Shown in pieces: positions 46,834-55,661 of a DNA stretch of 64,000 nucleotides (positions are counted from its first letter, which is position 1; every line of letters starts with the position of its first letter). The notes under the pieces were generated by a model that had not been told where the DNA came from, did no database searches, and worked only from the letters and a program-made list of their open reading frames with translations. The position numbers and the translations under genes are program-made. The stretch is taken from the NCBI GenBank assembly GCA_021298575.1, contig JAJTFM010000014.1, positions 1-64,000 on the forward strand. Reading direction: 5' to 3'. The stretch is from Saprospiraceae bacterium (GTDB lineage: Bacteria; Bacteroidota; Bacteroidia; Chitinophagales; Saprospiraceae).

Positions 46834-47400
46834 ATGAGACACGGAGATAAGATCAACAATCTCGGGCGTACGGCCTCCCACCGCCGCGCTCTTTTGGCCA
46901 ACCTGGCTATCGCACTCATCGAACACAAGCGTATAGTAACTACGCTGGCAAAAGCAAAGGCTCTTCGCCTTTATATCGAGCCACTGGTAACAAAGGCAAA
47001 GGAAAATACTACGCACCAGCGTCGTATGGTCTTCTCTTATCTTACCAATAAAGAGGCCGTTACTGAACTTTTCGGCCCTATTGCCGAGAAAGTCGGTGAT
47101 CGTCCGGGTGGATATGTACGTGTAATCAAAATGGGCTTCCGCCGCGGTGACGGTGCAGAAACTGCCATGATTGAGTTCGTTGATTTCAACGAAACATACC
47201 AGCCTAACGCAGGCAAGGAAAAACGCGCCAAGCGCACCCGCCGTGGTGGTCGTAAATCTTCGGCTGCTGTGGCAGAAGAAACACCAGCAACTGCTCCGGT
47301 AGTGGATGAGGTGGCAGATAACTCGGCAGAGGTGGCTGCTGCAGAAGAAGCAGCTACAGAAGCACCTGCTACTGAAGAAAACAAGGAAGAACAGGCTTAA
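46834..47400 (+). CDS. rplQ: 50S ribosomal protein L17 with acidic C-terminal extension
   Basis: 188 residues. The first 130 or so are ordinary L17: [40 protein letters not shown], and [20 protein letters not shown]. After the basic [14 protein letters not shown], a tail of about 50 residues rich in Ala, Glu, Thr and Val follows ([18 protein letters not shown]). Such tails are common in Bacteroidota L17. Last gene of the operon. Confidence 0.97.
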   Translation: MRHGDKINNLGRTASHRRALLANLAIALIEHKRIVTTLAKAKALRLYIEPLVTKAKENTTHQRRMVFSYLTNKEAVTELFGPIAEKVGDRPGGYVRVIKMGFRRGDGAETAMIEFVDFNETYQPNAGKEKRAKRTRRGGRKSSAAVAEETPATAPVVDEVADNSAEVAAAEEAATEAPATEENKEEQA

Positions 47401-47431
47401 TCAAGATCCTTCTTCACTGTATATTATACCG

Positions 47432-47472
47432 TTCCGGGCCTCTGTCTCTTGCAGTGGCCCGGAATTTTTTTT
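47432..47472 (+). terminator. Terminator of the ribosomal protein operon
   Basis: TTCCGGGCC (47432-47440) pairs with GGCCCGGAA (47456-47464) around a 15-base loop, and eight T follow. It lies 32 bases after rplQ and 8 before the next start. Confidence 0.92.
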
Positions 47473-47479
47473 CGCGGCA

Positions 47480-48868
47480 ATGAAAAATATCTTTCTCTTA
47501 GCATTATTCCTGCTTACTGCAGGTGCCACTGCACAGGTTATCACGCCTGAAATTCCGAATGATCTCAGGTTGCCGGTTGTTTTTCCTGATGGGAATAACG
47601 GACATTGTGTGTTTCTCTACAGTAGCAGGAGAGCATCTGGTTCTTTCTTGTGCCAGATTGCTCAACTGGATGCTCAGGGACAGGTATCAAAGCAATATCC
47701 GGTTCAGGAACTGCCCGTCGTTGGTGGCGACAAATCGTTTGAGCGGCTCTGTTCTGCGTCCGATGAAAATGGATACCACGTTTACTTTCGGGGAGAATCA
47801 GTCAATATCTACGAAGTTTCGACTGACAGGAGGACCCTGAAAAGTACGCTTCGGCTATTACATGCCATTCCGGAAGAGGAGGAGATTATCGGAGGGATAG
47901 AAATGGCTGACAAAGCACTGATTCTTTCCCGGGAGAGAATCAGTAAAAAAGAATGCAGGTTGAATGTTTACACCCGGGGAGAACAAGGTCTGGATCGCAA
48001 AATATTTAGCGGATTGCCGGAGTATTTCGCCGGGAGGAAGTACGAGCCGCTACTGGTAAGGAAGGATGCGGATTTGTGGCCTGACAAGGCAATCAATCCC
48101 GACAAGATCTTTGCTGATCAAGGGAAAATCTATATCGTACGCGATAAAACACCCAGTGTTTTTTCCAGCGACAAACCGGTATTCAAATATACAGAAATTG
48201 ATCTCTCCTCTGACAAAGTCAGCTACAAGGAGGTGCCATACCCGACACTCGGCGAGTACACTCAGTACAGTGGCGGTGGCTATATCTACGAGAATAAATT
48301 GTTCCAGATTTATTTTGATCAGTCAAGGTTTGGCCTCAGTGTGAGCAGTCTTTCAGATGGATCCACCCTGTTCGACAAGTCAATTGCTGGTGAAGATACC
48401 CTTACGTTATTAAGAAGCAAGGTGAATTTTCCCGGGTTTCTGACGAACAGGAAGATAAAAACTGCAGAAAAACTGATTCGCAGAATGGGGCCCCTTTATC
48501 CTTTTGTCTATGTCAAAAAGAGTCAGGATGATCTTTTGATTGGCCTGGGTGGATTCACTACCGAGTCTTACGGCGGCGGAGGTCCTGTGATGGGTGCCGG
48601 CCCTGGAGGTATCACACCGTCGTTCAATACGATGGCGTATAGCTATGAAGTGAGTACCTCCTTTTACACTATCATGCAGGAAGATGCACAGTCGCTTTCT
48701 GACCGGCGGCTCGACGAGACGATTTTTACAAAAATCAATGATTCCAATCTGCCTGACAAAGGTTCCTTTATCCGGATGAACGGAGTTTCCACTTATGTTT
48801 ATCTAAAAAAACCTGTGCTGGAATCGGAGTCAAAGTCTGTTGTGTTTATCAGGTTTCCGGGGTATTGA
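47480..48868 (+). CDS. Exported protein of unknown function
   Basis: 462 residues from MKNIFLLALFLLTAGATAQV, with a clear signal peptide; an open frame runs upstream to 47306 through rplQ and the terminator, but its start is implausible. The body has a repeating beta-strand look (for example YVRDKTPSVFSS-like, YTEIDLSSDKVSYKEVPYPT and GYIYENKLFQIYFDQSRFG), suggesting a beta-propeller, but no family is recognised and no sorting domain is evident. It starts 8 bases after the operon terminator, so it probably needs its own promoter or depends on read-through. Confidence 0.7.
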   Translation: MKNIFLLALFLLTAGATAQVITPEIPNDLRLPVVFPDGNNGHCVFLYSSRRASGSFLCQIAQLDAQGQVSKQYPVQELPVVGGDKSFERLCSASDENGYHVYFRGESVNIYEVSTDRRTLKSTLRLLHAIPEEEEIIGGIEMADKALILSRERISKKECRLNVYTRGEQGLDRKIFSGLPEYFAGRKYEPLLVRKDADLWPDKAINPDKIFADQGKIYIVRDKTPSVFSSDKPVFKYTEIDLSSDKVSYKEVPYPTLGEYTQYSGGGYIYENKLFQIYFDQSRFGLSVSSLSDGSTLFDKSIAGEDTLTLLRSKVNFPGFLTNRKIKTAEKLIRRMGPLYPFVYVKKSQDDLLIGLGGFTTESYGGGGPVMGAGPGGITPSFNTMAYSYEVSTSFYTIMQEDAQSLSDRRLDETIFTKINDSNLPDKGSFIRMNGVSTYVYLKKPVLESESKSVVFIRFPGY

Positions 48869-48874
48869 GATATT

Positions 48875-50626
48875 TTACAGCTTCACGAGTGGCAAGACAA
48901 TCAGACCACTATCATTGAAATGTTTTAGTCTGAGCAGGTAGAAGCCTGAAATTACGCTGTTATTAAGCATCAGCAGTTCTCCTTCTCTGGAGGCACCTCT
49001 TTGCACGACCCTCCCGTCTGTACCAACAATCTCGTACATGGTGTCACCGGCGGGTAGTCCGCTGACCTGAATTTGGCTGATTGCGGGATTCGGGTAAATC
49101 CGTACGGATGTTTCCGGTTCAACGGTAGAAGAAATATTGACTATCTCCAGGGCCCCGGCATTTGTGGCCGGAATATTTCTGGGCAAGCCGAGCAGATCTT
49201 CCGCTATATCCGATGACGCGGGTACGCTGAATACAAATGCCGGGTTATCCAGACCTGGCAGAAATGATACAGTATCGGGTATAACTGCCCAATCCGGTAA
49301 CTGGGGTTGCGACTGGTCGGTGGTTTGATTGAAACCGGGGCCGGGCGGCAGGTTCCACAGGTTGCAGGATGCCAGCAAACCGGGCTGCGGGTTGAGCGGT
49401 GCTGTGAGTAACCTGCCGTTATTCAGGCTGTCCGGATGAGCGCTCAGAATATTTCCATGGATACGCAGACCGGAAAAGACAACATTGGGTGCCGGATTGC
49501 CAAACAGGGTTTCATAAGAGAAGCCGATAGCGGCCTTTTGTCCGCGCTGCCCTATAATTGTATTGTGCCGGATATCTATACCTGAAAAGATTCCCCGCTG
49601 GAGAAAACTGTAAATACCCTGCCAGATACTGATACCTGTTGTAGTATTCAGTATAATATTATTGTGGATGGCCACATCCTTTATAAAATGGTCGGTGATC
49701 AGACTTGTGAACGCCTCGATACCGAGCAGGATACCGGGAACCTTCCGGTAATCATTGTGAATATGATTGCCTTCTATTCGAATACCAGCACCTTTGTCTA
49801 TGTATATATTGGCGTAGTTGTCGTGCAGTGTATTGGCGCGTATGATTATCTGTTCACCGAGGTCCACGTCAATACCCTCACCGCTGTTGTCGTATATATG
49901 GCAGTTTTCGGCCAGTCCGTACCGGACATTGTGAAACTTGACAGCGGAACCCCACTGTGACTGTGGCTGGTTAAAATTAACGGACTCGTAAACCGTGCAT
50001 TGCCTGACCATGTATCGTTCGCCTGGCGTATGCAGAGAGAAGGGATCGGAGTTTTTAACGGGGCTTATACCGAGCAGGATACCATGACCGGCGGTTTGAC
50101 GCACAGTCACATTTTCAACAAGAACATCATGCGGATTAGAAACATTTCCGTTGGCATCGTATCCAAACCGCACACCATTGCCCGGGCTGTACAGTATAGT
50201 CAGGTTAGCTACCCTGATATGACTTCCAAGCAGGTGAACCATACCCTGTCCGGGAGAAATCGGTGAGTTGAGTCCGTCGAGCATCACAGTATCCTTTCCT
50301 CTCACAGAGACGTTCAGTTGGCGGCCGGGCAGTTGAAATCGTCCCCATGGCTGTATGATTGGTGTAGTATAGTATCCAGGATAAAGAACAACCTCGGTGT
50401 AAAGCGCTCCCTGTTGTCCGTCGGACCAGGCGGCAAGCCGGTTCAGCGCGCCGGTGAAGGTAGCCACCGGATTGAGGCTGTCGCCGGTGGCGGAATCAGA
50501 ACCGGCGGGCGACATATAAACTACCTGCTGAACTGGAAACAGGACAGGCAAGGGGACAGTTTCAGGCGCTTGCGCGCGCACAGGTAGGTAGAAAAGCGTT
50601 AAAAGCAGTACAGACAAAATTTTCAC
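48875..50626 (-). CDS. Secreted right-handed beta-helix protein with T9SS sorting domain
   Basis: 583 residues with a signal peptide (MKILSVLLLTLFYLPVRA). Pectate-lyase-like coil pattern: HIRVANLTILYSPGNGVRFG, VLVENVTVRQTAGHGILLGI, LAENCHIYDNSGEGIDVDLG, IIIRANTLHDNYANIYIDKG and GIRIEGNHIHND. The last 75 or so residues (IYPNPAISQIQVSGLPAGDT to GFYLLRLKHF) are a type A T9SS sorting domain. Probably a polysaccharide-binding or -cleaving surface protein; catalytic residues cannot be assigned. It converges on the previous gene with a 6-base gap. Distinct in repeat type from the beta-helix protein at 18436. Confidence 0.85.
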   Translation of the reverse strand: MKILSVLLLTLFYLPVRAQAPETVPLPVLFPVQQVVYMSPAGSDSATGDSLNPVATFTGALNRLAAWSDGQQGALYTEVVLYPGYYTTPIIQPWGRFQLPGRQLNVSVRGKDTVMLDGLNSPISPGQGMVHLLGSHIRVANLTILYSPGNGVRFGYDANGNVSNPHDVLVENVTVRQTAGHGILLGISPVKNSDPFSLHTPGERYMVRQCTVYESVNFNQPQSQWGSAVKFHNVRYGLAENCHIYDNSGEGIDVDLGEQIIIRANTLHDNYANIYIDKGAGIRIEGNHIHNDYRKVPGILLGIEAFTSLITDHFIKDVAIHNNIILNTTTGISIWQGIYSFLQRGIFSGIDIRHNTIIGQRGQKAAIGFSYETLFGNPAPNVVFSGLRIHGNILSAHPDSLNNGRLLTAPLNPQPGLLASCNLWNLPPGPGFNQTTDQSQPQLPDWAVIPDTVSFLPGLDNPAFVFSVPASSDIAEDLLGLPRNIPATNAGALEIVNISSTVEPETSVRIYPNPAISQIQVSGLPAGDTMYEIVGTDGRVVQRGASREGELLMLNNSVISGFYLLRLKHFNDSGLIVLPLVKL

Positions 50627-50777
50627 AAGGCAGATTTTAATAGTAAACGAATCTTGTGTGCTGTTTAGTCTGATATGTCTGCTGATGCCATTTGTATTCC
50701 GATTGTTTGTACAAATTGAAAAAATTTTCTGTGCAAATTCAAAATATACTATATTTATACTTTAAATTTGTAAAAAG

Positions 50778-50980
50778 ATGCCATATTTTCCGAGAGTAAT
50801 AGAGGGGTAATACAGTCTTTGATTTCAAAATATCCCGTATTGGCTGTCACCGGGCCGCGTCAGTCGGGTAAAACTACTCTACAAAAGAACATGCTGCCGG
50901 GTTATCGTTATGTATCACTGGAGAATACAGATAACCGTTATTTTGCAGAAAGAGATCCAAACGGTTTTTTAGTCGGATAG
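50778..50980 (+). pseudogene. Truncated and frameshifted AAA_14/DUF4143-type ATPase
   Basis: ATG at 50778 gives MPYFPRVIEG and a stop at 50808. A different frame continues as VIQSLISKYPVLAVTGPRQS, GKTTLQKNMLPGYRYVSLEN and ERDPNGFLVG with a stop at 50980. The Walker A TGPRQSGKTT and the following sequence are the N-terminus of the common DUF4143 ATP-binding family (about 380 residues). The rest is missing. The break falls 2 bases before the stop of the biotin carrier gene on the other strand, so the remnant was cut at that junction. Confidence 0.8.
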
Positions 50981-50981
50981 A

Positions 50982-51473
50982 TTATTCCATTTCAACAAGA
51001 AGGAGCCCTTTATCTACAGCGTCTCCTTTTTTGACTTTTACGGACCTGACCTTTCCATCACCGGATGCTTTGATGACGTTTTCCATTTTCATGGCCTCCA
51101 GTATAAGGAGAGCATCGCCTTTTGACACTTCCTGACCTGCCTCCACGAGTATGTTGAGAACCAGCCCCGGCATAGGTGCCTTGATCTGGTTAGCCTTCTG
51201 ATGACTGCCGACCTTCAATCCGAGCTGGCTTACAAGTCGGTCGTATTTGTCTGCTATATTGACAGTGTATTCGTTTCCGTCAATTTTGACTACAAAGAGG
51301 TGGCTGGCGTCGTCGGCGCTGATTATTTCAGCTCTGAAGGCCCGGTCATTCATAAAAACGTGGAGTATGCCATCAGATTCTGCGACTACATCCAGGTTGA
51401 GGGCATTTTCGGGAGAGATATTGAATTCGTGTTGACCGTTAACTGTGGTGTGGAAAGGTTCTTCGTGTTTCAT
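50982..51473 (-). CDS. Biotin/lipoyl carrier (BCCP-like) protein
   Basis: 163 residues. The C-terminal 75 residues are a biotinyl domain: IKAPMPGLVLNILVEAGQEV, then KGDALLILEAMKMENVIKAS with the E-A-M-K-M biotinylation site. The N-terminal part is beta-rich (FVVKIDGNEYTVNIADKYD), as in the carrier chains of propionyl/methylcrotonyl/acetyl-CoA carboxylases in Bacteroidota. The cognate carboxylase subunits are not adjacent. It lies 10 bases after a PP2C phosphatase gene in the same direction. Confidence 0.86.
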   Translation of the reverse strand: MKHEEPFHTTVNGQHEFNISPENALNLDVVAESDGILHVFMNDRAFRAEIISADDASHLFVVKIDGNEYTVNIADKYDRLVSQLGLKVGSHQKANQIKAPMPGLVLNILVEAGQEVSKGDALLILEAMKMENVIKASGDGKVRSVKVKKGDAVDKGLLLVEME

Positions 51474-51483
51474 AACAATCTGG

Positions 51484-52776
51484 TCAGAACAATTTGCAGG
51501 TTAGCAGGGTAATATCGTCGGGCCATGGTTCGCGTCCGCGGAACAGTTCCACGTGTTGAATCAGTCTGGAATTAAGCGTTTCGGGGTCGTCGTTTTCATG
51601 TTCCTTGAGGAAGGCTGCCAGTCTTTCTTCGCCGAATTCGTCGCCGTGAGAATTTCTTGCTTCCGTTAGTCCGTCGGTGAAAGTAAAAATCAGAGCCGGG
51701 GCAGAAATTTTCACTTCACCTATTTCCAGGAAAGGCAGTTTCGGGAGCCAGCCCAGCGAGGTGGCGCCGTTTCTGAGCGTTGTTATGACCCCGTTCATAA
51801 TCATAAAGGGGGGTATGTGTCCGGCGTTGACGTAGTGCAGTGTCCGGGCGGCAGTATCGTATCGGGCCACGAAGAAAGTGATAAATTTATCGCCCTGTGT
51901 TACGCGGAACACGGCTTCATTCATTTCCCTGACGAGTTCTTCGAGGGCTGGTCGTCGTGACACGAGAGCTCTGAAGTTAGCCTGAAAGTTGGCCATGAGG
52001 AGTGCTGCCGAAACACCCTTGCCTGTGATATCGGCTATACAGAATGCAATCTGGCCATCGGGGAATTCGACTACGTCATAATAATCGCCTCCAACGGCGA
52101 AGTGCGGGCGGTAGATACCTGAAAGCTGGTACCCTTTGCTGGATGGCATTCGTCCCGGCACAAGTGCGCGCTGAATTTCTGCGGCCAGTTCGACCTCGCG
52201 GTTAACGATTTGTTGTTGCACCTGACTTTTAAACAGGCGTTTATTTTCGATGGCAACGGCTATAATATTGGTGATAGTGGTTACGAACTGTACCTTGCTA
52301 TACACATCGTCTTCATCGCGGAAGCCGCCGAGGAAGGCGTAGGCAATGGCGGTATTTTTGTGCATAATAGGGATAACCAGATCGAATTCGCGGAATAGCG
52401 GGTGGCTATCATCGCTGAGGCCCTGTGTTGAGCGGAACCTTGACAGGTCGGAACTTATATCGGGCTGGAAGAGCGTCTCGTCCACGCCTGAGGAAATTTT
52501 ACATTCCCAGATCTGATTTTCGCGGAAGAAGAGTGCCATTTTTCGGATGGCCATTTCAAATCGCAGGAATGCGCCATACATTTTGAAGAGATCTTCTGCG
52601 GGCACATTTTCGTTGATAGCCTGAGTGATAGTAAGGAGGCTGTTGATCTGAAGTTGCTTCAGACCAATTTCGCGTTCCAGCCTGTCAATTCTGGAAAGAG
52701 TGCTTCTAATTTCCTGTAATTCGGGCATGTTCGGGCCGAAGGTACGAAGTAAGATAAATTTAAGTAATCCTTTCAT
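51484..52776 (-). CDS. PP2C/SpoIIE-type serine phosphatase with GAF-like sensor
   Basis: 430 residues from the start at 52776 (MKGLLKFILLRTFGPNMPEL). A predicted coiled coil (residues 20-45) leads to a GAF-like domain (about 60-200), then REVELAAEIQRALVPGRMPS and a SpoIIE/RsbU phosphatase domain: VGGDYYDVVEFPDGQIAFCI with metal-binding Asp, ADITGKGVSAALLMANFQAN, and FTDGLTEARNSHGDEFGEER. Such enzymes usually control an anti-anti-sigma factor by dephosphorylation. No partner-switching genes are visible nearby. It precedes the biotin carrier gene. Confidence 0.86.
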   Translation of the reverse strand: MKGLLKFILLRTFGPNMPELQEIRSTLSRIDRLEREIGLKQLQINSLLTITQAINENVPAEDLFKMYGAFLRFEMAIRKMALFFRENQIWECKISSGVDETLFQPDISSDLSRFRSTQGLSDDSHPLFREFDLVIPIMHKNTAIAYAFLGGFRDEDDVYSKVQFVTTITNIIAVAIENKRLFKSQVQQQIVNREVELAAEIQRALVPGRMPSSKGYQLSGIYRPHFAVGGDYYDVVEFPDGQIAFCIADITGKGVSAALLMANFQANFRALVSRRPALEELVREMNEAVFRVTQGDKFITFFVARYDTAARTLHYVNAGHIPPFMIMNGVITTLRNGATSLGWLPKLPFLEIGEVKISAPALIFTFTDGLTEARNSHGDEFGEERLAAFLKEHENDDPETLNSRLIQHVELFRGREPWPDDITLLTCKLF

Positions 52777-52868
52777 CAAAACTTCTGAAATTTGCGTCGA
52801 AATCTGACAACAGCAAAGCTGGCCGCGGGTCGGTTTTGTCAAATTACTACTGAATTTGATCTGATAAC

Positions 52869-53429
52869 ATGGAAGAAGTCAACAAGGCCATGGCCGACGC
52901 CAGGGCCCACATGGAAAAAGCGCTCGATCACCTGAGCCACGAACTGGTGAAACTTCGCACCGGGAAGGCATCTGTATCACTGATTACAGATGTGATGGTG
53001 GAGTATTATGGTTCACCCACACCGCTTGCGCAGGTAGCCAACCTTCAGGTAGCTGATGCCCGTACCATTGTAATTCAGCCCTGGGAGCGCAATCTGCTTG
53101 GTACCATTGAGCGTGCACTGATTAATGCCAATCTGGGAATCACGCCATCCAACGATGGGGAGATAATCCGGTTGTCGGTACCACCACTCACCGAGGAGCG
53201 TCGCAAGGAGCTGGTGAAAAAGGCCAAGCATGCCGGAGAAGAGAGCAAGGTAGGTATCAGAAACGCTCGCCACAAGGCACTCGATCATATTAAGAAGGCT
53301 GTCAAGGACGGCTTTCCGGAGGATGCCGGCAAGCGGAAGGAGGCTGAACTGCAGGATCTGGTGAACAAGTTTGTTGAACAGACGGACCAGGTTGTTGCGG
53401 GCAAGGAAAAAGAAATCATGACCATTTAA
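52869..53429 (+). CDS. frr: Ribosome recycling factor
   Basis: 186 residues. With EF-G it splits post-termination ribosomes. Typical motifs: MEKALDHLSHELVKLRTGKA, YYGSPTPLAQVANLQVADAR, IQPWERNLLGTIERALINAN, and LGITPSNDGEIIRLSVPPLT. First gene of a three-gene run. Confidence 0.97.
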   Translation: MEEVNKAMADARAHMEKALDHLSHELVKLRTGKASVSLITDVMVEYYGSPTPLAQVANLQVADARTIVIQPWERNLLGTIERALINANLGITPSNDGEIIRLSVPPLTEERRKELVKKAKHAGEESKVGIRNARHKALDHIKKAVKDGFPEDAGKRKEAELQDLVNKFVEQTDQVVAGKEKEIMTI

Positions 53430-53438
53430 CCATTACCT

Positions 53439-53954
53439 ATGAATCTCGACAAGTTTCTCGTCATCTCCGGTATGCCGGGGGTGCACAAACTCGTTGCCAC
53501 GCGAGGCGACGGAGTTATCATCGAAGACCGCAATGAGGGTCGTACCCGTTTTGTGTCATCAAGACAGGGGCAGATCACACCTTTGGCCACGGTAGCCATT
53601 TACACTTACACCAATGAGGGAGAGGGTACTGTGCCGCTTGTTGATGTTTTTGAAAAAATGTTTGATCAACACGAATCAATACCGCCGGTTGGTGCAAATG
53701 CTTCCTCTAGTGAATTGCGTGATTACTTCAGTGCCATTTTGCCTGATCATGATCGCGACCGGGTACACATCAACGACATCAAGAAGTGTATCAAGTGGTA
53801 TGGCTTCATGTATGAAAAGGGTATTCTCGCTGCTGCGAAGGCCGAGGCTGCTGCTTCAGAAACGGCTGAAGTTGCCAAAGCGGAGGAGGTATCCGAACAA
53901 CCTGTACCGGAAGAAAAACCGAAGGCGAAAAAATCGGCCAAGGCCAAGTCATAA
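53439..53954 (+). CDS. DUF5606-type protein
   Basis: 171 residues. MNLDKFLVISGMPGVHKLVA, then VIIEDRNEGRTRFVSSRQGQ and ELRDYFSAILPDHDRDRVHI and NDIKKCIKWYGFM match the layout of the Bacteroidota-restricted DUF5606 family, whose role is unknown. The tail after residue 125 is a low-complexity Ala/Glu/Lys stretch. 9 bases after frr. Confidence 0.8.
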   Translation: MNLDKFLVISGMPGVHKLVATRGDGVIIEDRNEGRTRFVSSRQGQITPLATVAIYTYTNEGEGTVPLVDVFEKMFDQHESIPPVGANASSSELRDYFSAILPDHDRDRVHINDIKKCIKWYGFMYEKGILAAAKAEAAASETAEVAKAEEVSEQPVPEEKPKAKKSAKAKS

Positions 53955-53956
53955 TT

Positions 53957-54718
53957 ATGTACAAGGGGAAAAAAGTGGTCGTGGTGCTGCCGGCCTACAA
54001 CGCAGCCAAAACGCTGGAGCAGACATACAGGGAAATTCCTTTTGATTTGGTGGACGAGGTAATTCTGTGCGACGATCACAGCCGCGACAACACTGCCGAA
54101 CTGGCACGTTCACTTGGCATTGGACATGTTATTGTTCACGAGAAGAATAAGGGGTACGGCGGAAACCAGAAGTCACTGTACAACAAGTCGCTTGAAATCG
54201 GTGCCGACATTGTTATTATGCTGCACCCCGATTATCAGTATACTCCGAAGTTGATTCCGAGTATGGTAAACATCATCGGTGAGGATTTGTATCCGGTAGT
54301 ACTGGGTTCGCGTATCCTCGGCATGGGGGCACTGAGAGGAGGCATGCCCATGTATAAATATGTTGCCAACCGCTTTCTCACCTTCACGCAGAATCTTCTG
54401 ATAAGGTACAAGCTCTCGGAGTATCACACTGGTTACAGGGCTTTCAGCCGTGAGGTATTGCAGGGAATCAACTACAATCAGAACTCTGATGATTTTGTAT
54501 TTGACAATGAGATGCTGTCGCAGATAGTTTACGCCGGTTTCGATATCGGTGAGGTCACTTGTCCGACGAAATACTTTGAAGAAGCCTCCAGTATTAATTT
54601 CAGGAGGAGCATGAAGTACGGACTGGGGGTGCTGCGGGTATCGTTTTGTCATTTTCTGCAGCGTACAGGAGTTGCCCGGTTTGCCATGTATGCGCAGGTA
54701 AATCCGTTGTGCCAGTAA
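53957..54718 (+). CDS. Family 2 glycosyltransferase (DPM1-like)
   Basis: 253 residues. VVVLPAYNAAKTLEQTYREI, DEVILCDDHSRDNTAELARS, HVIVHEKNKGYGGNQKSLYN and HPDYQYTPKLIPSMVNI show the GT-A fold, and HTGYRAFSREVLQGINYNQN is typical of polyprenyl-phosphate-sugar synthases and relatives. There is no strong C-terminal membrane pair. Sugar and acceptor unknown. Start 2 bases after the DUF5606 gene. Confidence 0.88.
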   Translation: MYKGKKVVVVLPAYNAAKTLEQTYREIPFDLVDEVILCDDHSRDNTAELARSLGIGHVIVHEKNKGYGGNQKSLYNKSLEIGADIVIMLHPDYQYTPKLIPSMVNIIGEDLYPVVLGSRILGMGALRGGMPMYKYVANRFLTFTQNLLIRYKLSEYHTGYRAFSREVLQGINYNQNSDDFVFDNEMLSQIVYAGFDIGEVTCPTKYFEEASSINFRRSMKYGLGVLRVSFCHFLQRTGVARFAMYAQVNPLCQ

Positions 54719-54758
54719 TTTTTTGAAGCCAAAAGGGTAAAACTTGCTGTTATTGGCA

Positions 54759-54766
54759 TAACTTTG
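54759..54766 (+). promoter_or_regulatory. -7 element before the THX gene
   Basis: TAACTTTG lies 37 bases before the THX start. No convincing -33 element is seen at the expected spacing. Confidence 0.45.
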
Positions 54767-54803
54767 TCCTCTATTTTTTCACCATTAATACTTTCTGATA
54801 CCA

Positions 54804-54920
54804 ATGGGTAAAGGAGATTTCAGGTCCAAACGCGGTAAAATCCGCCGCGGATCACACGGCAACAGCCGTCCGAAGCTCAAAAAAGTGAGCACGATACTGA
54901 AAAAACTGGCAGGTAAATAA
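54804..54920 (+). CDS. 30S ribosomal protein THX
   Basis: 38 residues, MGKGDFRSKRGKIRRGSHGN then SRPKLKKVSTILKKLAGK. This is the small basic THX protein known from Thermus and common in Bacteroidota, which binds the top of the 30S head. It is a single-gene unit with a promoter-like element before and a terminator after it; too short for ordinary length cut-offs. Confidence 0.9.
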   Translation: MGKGDFRSKRGKIRRGSHGNSRPKLKKVSTILKKLAGK

Positions 54921-54933
54921 TGCCATTTTTTAC

Positions 54934-54975
54934 AAAAAGTCTTTCCGCGGGCATATTGCACGGGAAAGGCTTTTT
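54934..54975 (+). terminator. Terminator after the THX gene
   Basis: AAAAAGTCTTTCC (54934-54946) pairs with GGAAAGGCTTTTT (54963-54975) with one G-U pair; a T-rich end follows. Confidence 0.8.
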
Positions 54976-55056
54976 ACTTTTACGGACTGTATGGCCGGGA
55001 GTGTCCTTTACGCCATACAGTATCAATTCACTGATTTTCACCAAACCAACAGCAAC

Positions 55057-55476
55057 ATGAAGTACGGAATAACAATTCTGCTGTGTCTGGCTGTATCGCT
55101 CGCTGCGGGCGCACAGACAGTAACCGGCGTCTGGAAAACCATTGATGATGAAACCGGAGAGCCCAAAAGCCATCTTGAACTTTTTGAGGGTGATGGAAAA
55201 TTGTATGGTAAAGTAGTCAAACTGCTTAAATCGGCACCCGACAAACGCTGCGAGAAGTGTCCGGGCGAACGCTACAATCAGCCTATTCTGGGTATGATTG
55301 TTGTAGTAAACATGCAGAAGACTGAAGGCTATTATCAGGGAGGTGATATCCTCGATCCTGAAAAAGGCAAGTGGTACGGATGTAAAATGTGGCTGAAAGA
55401 GGGAGATCCGAATATTTTGGTAGTAAGAGGCTCAATCGGGCCCTTCTACAGGACCCAGTATTGGTACCGCCAGTAA
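55057..55476 (+). CDS. Exported DUF2147 protein
   Basis: 139 residues from MKYGITILLCLAVSLAAGAQ, which gives a signal peptide; the open frame to 54991 overlaps the terminator. VTGVWKTIDDETGEPKSHLE, GDGKLYGKVVKLLKSAPDKR, CEKCPGERYNQPILGMIVVV and GKWYGCKMWLKEGDPNILVV match DUF2147, a lipocalin-like exported family of unknown role. The C-x-x-C pair may bind metal. Confidence 0.86.
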   Translation: MKYGITILLCLAVSLAAGAQTVTGVWKTIDDETGEPKSHLELFEGDGKLYGKVVKLLKSAPDKRCEKCPGERYNQPILGMIVVVNMQKTEGYYQGGDILDPEKGKWYGCKMWLKEGDPNILVVRGSIGPFYRTQYWYRQ

Positions 55477-55502
55477 TATTTCATATTTTTTTACAAAATC
55501 AT

Positions 55503-55533
55503 TTTGCAGAATTAAAAATGACGTGTAATTTTG
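55503..55533 (+). promoter_or_regulatory. Promoter of tRNA-Gln
   Basis: TTTG at 55503-55506 and TAATTTTG at 55526-55533 are 19 bases apart, a near-ideal match to the consensus, 20 bases before the tRNA. Confidence 0.75.
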
Positions 55534-55553
55534 CACCCGCTTTTGAAAGCGAT

Positions 55554-55624
55554 TGGGCCATGGTGTAATGGTAACACAGCAGATTTTGGTTCTGTTATTC
55601 AGGGTTCGAGTCCTTGTGGCCCAA
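55554..55624 (+). tRNA. tRNA-Gln (TTG)
   Basis: 71 bases form a cloverleaf: acceptor TGGGCCA with TGGCCCA, D-arm GTGTAATGGTAACAC, anticodon loop TTTTGGT with anticodon TTG, and T-arm AGGGTTCGAGTCCTT. CCA is not encoded. The T at the first position fits tRNA-Gln. Confidence 0.96.
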
Positions 55625-55629
55625 CATAG

Positions 55630-55661
55630 AAGCCGCTTCTTCCCGGAGAAGCGGCTTTTTT
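55630..55661 (+). terminator. Terminator after tRNA-Gln
   Basis: AAGCCGCTTCT (55630-55640) pairs with AGAAGCGGCTT (55647-55657) around TCCCGG, followed by a T run. Confidence 0.92.
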
